A stretch of DNA of 64,000 nucleotides, from the NCBI RefSeq assembly GCF_031755915.1, contig NC_083379.1:569001-633000 (forward strand). Reading direction: 5' to 3'. The DNA is from Ziziphus jujuba (lineage: Eukaryota; Streptophyta; Magnoliopsida; Rosales; Rhamnaceae). This document shows positions 59,244-64,000 of this stretch, piece after piece. A program made the translations under genes and the position numbers. The stretch's first letter is position 1, and each line of letters starts with the position of its first letter. Under the pieces are notes generated by a model, which made no database searches, was not told the DNA's origin, and saw only the letters and a program-made list of their open reading frames with translations.

Positions 59244-61051
59244 ACGGGAAAAAAATTGTCTTTTTTATTTTTTATTATTATTATTATTTTCCCTCTTTCT
59301 AGCGAAACATGCATAAATACTTAAACATATATAAATGGATATACTTGGCAATATGTCCTATCAAATTTTATTTATGGGATAGTGTTTGAATGAAATTAAC
59401 ACGATCCATTGAACTTTTATGTAGAAATAGAAAAATATGAATTTATTTATCAAATTATTATATAATTTATTATTCGATTTATTATCCATTAAAAGTATAT
59501 ATAACTTTAGAAAGGATGATTTTATTTACACTATAAATTTTGATACTCATACTTCATTTTACACATACTAATTTTTATTTTAATGTTTACTACTTACACT
59601 AATCACTTATGCTTAACTTACCTTTAAATATGATTATATACATACACCACATTCCCCTAGTTCCCTTTTAAATTACATTCATACATTATACTACCGTCCT
59701 AATTTTCAAATCCCGTCAATAATTTCTATTGTTATTTCTTCTTATGTGTAGCAATGATTGAAGTTTGAACCTAATTATCAATTGATTTATTTGCGTCTTC
59801 TACTTTCTTTCACTTCTTTCTCTATTCTTTTGCAAAAGCAATGATAAATTAAAATGAAAAAAAACTGTTTTACTGGATTTTATGTTCTTCATTTTCAACA
59901 ATTTGTCTTAAATTAGTTCATCTATAAAATATATTTCTTTCTTTTCCTTTTTTCTTTCTCTTATTTTAGTTTGATATATATAACCCGGATGGATATATTT
60001 TCTTCCGAATTTCATAGCCTAGATATACTACATAGTTTGGTATATGTAACTTGAATAGATAAAATTCATCCAGGGTATACATACCTATGGACTTTATTCC
60101 GACTATATTACTTAACATAATATAGTATGTATAATCTAGATGACTCATCTATCTTTATGCTTTCATTTGAATTATGAAATCCAAATAGGACTTAAGTAGT
60201 TTGATATATATAACCCAAATATGTTCAACTCATTTGGGTTATGAATAGTAAATGATTTTATAAATCATTCAAACAATTATTTTATTTGATATACAGATGC
60301 AAATGTATTCAAACTATTCAAGGCATATATACTGAATAACTTAAAAAGTATATATTGCAAAAACAACTGGTTAAAAGAACATATAAATTAAAAATTAAAC
60401 AAAAATAAAAAATCAAATGAAAATACCATACAGAGAAAGAGAAAAAAAATAAATAATTAATAAAACAAAGCTATTTACTTATAATCTTAGAATTGAAATA
60501 AATAATTTTATAAAGCACTTTCCTTTTGGTTTGAAGATACCATATCTGTCGTAGATGGAGGACTAAAAAGTAAATAAAAAATTGATTTCTATTAATTTGT
60601 AGAAAATTAATATATTCTCATACACACAAGAGAGCAACTCACACTAACACACACTCACTTGACTTTTAATGGATCACACTCAGGACAAGGTACAAAACCA
60701 TTTATTACACTCTTCTCACTTAATAAAGGACATACACTCACACTCTCTTTTTTTTTGTTTTTTTGATAAAGACATACACTCACACTCACATAATCATTCA
60801 CTCTCCCTTTTTATTATTATTATTGGACTCAACACAAAGAGACTCATACATCACCTTTTTACACTAGTTAAATTCGGTTGATTTGGATGATTATAGATTT
60901 AATATATTAATATTTTAATTATAAATTTCTTCTCATTAATTCCTAGACACTAGCTGGTTAGCTCCACTTTTAAAAGAAATCAAGACAATTGTGATTATTC
61001 TAGAGAATAATTATGAGTTGGCATTGACATTTATCAATATCAACATCAAGA
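59244..61051. other. Intergenic region between gene 2 and the pseudogene
   Basis: AT-rich. A pair of similar stretches with ACATACACTCACACTC words lies at 60,728-60,790. No gene recognised. Confidence 0.5.
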
Positions 61052-63744
61052 ATGGCTATAGCTTTGCTATTATTGTTGCTTTTATATATTTTGCATCCTC
61101 AATTGGAAGTTACTGCATTGGCCACTTCATCTGATCGTGGTATGGACGTCATAATCTCCTTTTTTATACGTTTCTTGTCAATTTTTAATGGAAAATTAAA
61201 TTTAATAAAATAAAAGAAATAATTCCTTTATTTTCCCTTCATTATCCTTTCTTTCCACTCATTTGCCATTCAAATAGGAGAATCAAGTCCTTTCATTTCT
61301 TTTCTATTCTATCAATTCAGACATAGTATTAATGTTAGACTGGTAATTAATTAATTAGCTTTTGATGAAATAGATTATTAAGGTGTGATTTAATTTTGTT
61401 TTGAACTATTGGCACCGTGGCCACCAAGGGAGTGTTGGGGAATGTTTTTTAATAAATATTTATTTTTTGTAGTATTTTTGTTAATAAGTGTTTTATAAAA
61501 TAAGTAATAAAATGTTTCACTATGTACAATGAAAAGTACTTCTAAATTTATTTTTAATATTTTAATTAATGTATTTAATATCTATATTTTTAAATCTTGA
61601 CAACATGTATTTGAAGAAGTACCATCTTTTAAAAGCAACTTTAGTGCCTTTTTTTTTTTCTTTTTGTTTTTTTTGTTTTTGTTGTTCAAAAAAATACTTT
61701 TTAGTTTTTTGTCAAACATAATCACAAATATATATTGTTTTTGGTTCTTGAAAGCACTTATTAAAGCTTCAAAAACATATCCAATTATGCTCTAAAGTAA
61801 TATTTTCATTGATCTTGAAAAGAAAAAAAACTGAATTATTTACATGGGACTAAAAATTAATATAAAAGAAAAAGGAAGAGAAGAAATTCCTAGTTTTCTA
61901 TGTTATATTTTCAGTTTACATATTCTTAACCGTACACCGTAACATCCAAAATAAGTTGTTTTTTTTTTTTTAATTTTCATTATTTAACTTGTTATAATCT
62001 ACTGTACAAAAAAAGAAAAAAAAAAGAAAAAAAAGAAAAAAAGGAACCAGGTTATAAACTCTCAAAATGACCTTAGCCGAAGCAATTAAATGAGTTAGTT
62101 TTATTACATACGATGAACATTCTCATGTCATGTCTGCATCAATGCTTAATTTGGTATTTTCCATATAATGTCTCTGTTTTATTTATTTATTTATTAGTCT
62201 TTCCCTGATCTCTTTAACCCTTGGTAGAAGGAAAGTGGAAAATGCAAATCAAATAAACAACATAACTAGATTATATACGACCCAAATCCTAAACTGCTAC
62301 ATATACTTCTTGACTTTTAAGAGCAATCCAATACTTATGTGAAACAGCTTTTACTGGATGTTATTTTAAACCAAATATTAACTTTCTTCAAATTTTGACC
62401 TCTTCTCTTAATGTTTTGCAGATTTTAGTCGCATGACATCCGTACATAATGCTACTGATTCACCATTAGAAGACATATACGACTATATACAAGTAGGAGG
62501 AGGCACAGCAGGGTGCCCATTGGCCTATCAGAAAAATATCTGTTTCTTGTTCTTGAAAGAGGCAGTGCCCCTGCTCATATTATTTGAAAGAGACGTGGAA
62601 AAAAATCATCTTCTCTTCCAATGCACCACGTGACTAGTGTAATATTATTTGATGAAATCTATGTCTCTGTGTTTTCCTCTGTTCTGCCATTAACAAACTC
62701 AAACGCAGGTTTTTCTGCAACTGGAGTCATATATATTGATACGAAAGGCAGGACTCATCGGGCATTTATAAGACATGTGAGGTGGTACTGAGTGCGGGGC
62801 CAATTGGGAGCCTCCAACTTCTTCTTCTCCGCGGAGTTGGACCAGTTCATCATCTTTCTTCACTGCATATACCGATTGTTTACTCAAATCCTGACGTGGG
62901 AAATTTTATGGCCGACAATCCTCGTAATAACATCAACATTGTAGGTCCATTTGCATTGGACTCATCAACTGCACAGGTGGTAGGAAGTACCAGTGATTTC
63001 AATATTGCAGAGGCTATGTCCCTCAATTTGCCATTTTCTTTTCCTCAAGCTTTTGGCCTGTTTCCAAACTCCAAACTCCACTTCTCCTTTACAATTCAGT
63101 TTGGAAAACATTGTTCAGAAGTTCTCCGGATCTAAGTCCACCGCTTCCCTCCAGTTGCTGTCATCCGCCAAAGTGAAGCTTTACGGTTCAACTTCTTTTC
63201 TGAAGCAGTGGACCTTGCTCGTTGTGTTAAAGGAACGAGGGAGGTTGGTGATTTGCTGAAGAAAAAGTTCCTGGAACAACTAAAGTTTCAAGTTCCTGGA
63301 ACGACTAAAGTTTCAGGATTTGGAGGGTACAGAAGATTTCAAGTTTTTATGACCACCTTTGCCGAAGAATCAGTCTGATGATGCATCAATGGTGACGTTT
63401 TGTCGAAGCACGATGCCGAACTTCTGGCATTTCCATGGTGGATGCTTGGTGTGAAAAGTGGTAGATGGTGATTATCTGGTGAAGGGTACAAATTCACTTC
63501 GTGTGGTAGATGGATCCACAGTCAATGCCTCACCGGGGACCAATCCGCAGGCCACTGTTATGATGATAGGCCGGTTAGTTTTCATTTTAGATTAGAAACT
63601 AATATTAATTTTACAAATTAATTAATTATAACCAATTGCCTTAATGTTTTTTTTTACTTGGATGTGTGTATTTTGAGCAGGTACGTTGGGCTTAAGATTC
63701 TGCAGGAAAGAAAAGCAGCAAAGTATGTGGATACGACATTGTGA
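61052..63744 (+). pseudogene. (R)-mandelonitrile lyase-like pseudogene (third tandem copy)
   Basis: Four exon remnants keep the splice layout of gene 1: 61052-61139 (signal peptide MAIALLLLLLLYILH), 62422-62629, 62709-63573 and 63681-63744. Exon 2 is badly damaged: after [11 protein letters not shown] a short deletion shifts the frame, and most of the segment between the ERGS/APAH region and [10 protein letters not shown] is gone, including the GGSSMINAG motif. Exon 3 has several further frameshifts, including in the ARG-HVRWY region before SAGPIGSLQLLLL. The WHYHGGC site has become WHFHGGC, followed by a stop where gene 1 has VGK. The C-terminal exon (VGLKILQERKAAK) is still open. It cannot make a functional GMC enzyme. 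The retained middle intron shows that intron is older than the gene 2 state. Confidence 0.9.
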
Positions 63745-64000
63745 TCAATATCATGTTTTCAATGAATTCGAAATAGTAAAATAAATCGAGGAATAATAAA
63801 TTTGTTAAACGACCGTTTCCATGTGTGATGAGTTTGTTTTGTAATTCTTTGTTGTGTCTACATTTAATTAATCTATAAGACTAGGTTGTGATATGCTTCA
63901 CTTGCTGCAAGCTCAGTCTTCGTTATATCAGAAATTTTATATCAGCATGATTTGTTCTCAGAATTACACTTGTTTTTTTGGTCAACAGAATTTAACTATT
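63745..64000. other. 3' flank of the pseudogene
   Basis: Contains AATAAA-like words (63,790 region) expected of a former 3' UTR. Nothing else seen up to the window edge. Confidence 0.4.

Noticed and set aside
1..64000. tRNA, rRNA or organellar genes
   Set aside because: No cloverleaf-like or rRNA-like sequence was noticed on either strand; no scan with a tRNA model could be run.

Overview
The window is nuclear DNA of a flowering plant. Genes are split by short GT-AG introns in AT-rich sequence, and intergenic DNA is full of poly-A/T tracts, (TA)n runs, Helitrons, LTR remnants and MITE-like repeats. The gene families (DYW-type PPR, plant-type BRCA1 with an extended PHD finger, plant BAG co-chaperone, tandem (R)-mandelonitrile lyase-like oxidoreductases) point to a eudicot. 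The mandelonitrile lyase-like cluster would fit Rosales, but the species cannot be fixed from the sequence.

Left part (1-21.6 kb): the first exon of an F-box/LRR gene (minus), a 1.07 kb LTR-like element with a 5-bp target duplication, a coiled-coil protein gene of unknown function (plus), a complete 14-exon BRCA1 orthologue (minus, 1011 aa when assembled), a 4 kb tract holding two copies of one repeat unit, and an intronless DYW-class PPR gene (minus). A PPR gene of this type next to BRCA1 matches my recollection of the Arabidopsis At4g21065/At4g21070 neighbourhood, so this segment looks like conserved microsynteny.

Middle part (21.9-37.2 kb): a nested or tandem Helitron tract. It holds a small Helitron with three 129-bp repeats, an autonomous-type Helitron and a 2 kb non-autonomous Helitron. 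The autonomous-type element carries (i) an apparently intact 10-exon gene for a replication protein A large-subunit-like protein, (ii) a 20-bp satellite of 54 perfectly phased units and (iii) a Rep/Pif1-helicase gene broken by one frameshift and one in-frame stop. A 0.7 kb leader is duplicated, one copy upstream of each gene. The autonomous and 2 kb elements abut head to tail with no base between the CTAG end and the next TC start. This is the most unusual part of the window.

Right part (37.2-64 kb): a four-exon BAG-family co-chaperone gene (minus) with a foldback element in its last intron, a small solo-LTR-like insertion at 42.6 kb, about 6 kb of AT-rich intergenic DNA, then three tandem plus-strand (R)-mandelonitrile lyase-like GMC oxidoreductase loci. 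The first two look functional; the third is a decayed pseudogene. The first and third keep an internal intron that the second lacks. Between loci 1 and 2 lie a DNA-transposon-like insertion (52.5-53.9 kb) and a 0.78 kb tandem duplication.

All exon coordinates were assembled by hand from GT/AG sites, frame continuity and remembered family sequences. No alignment or search was run.
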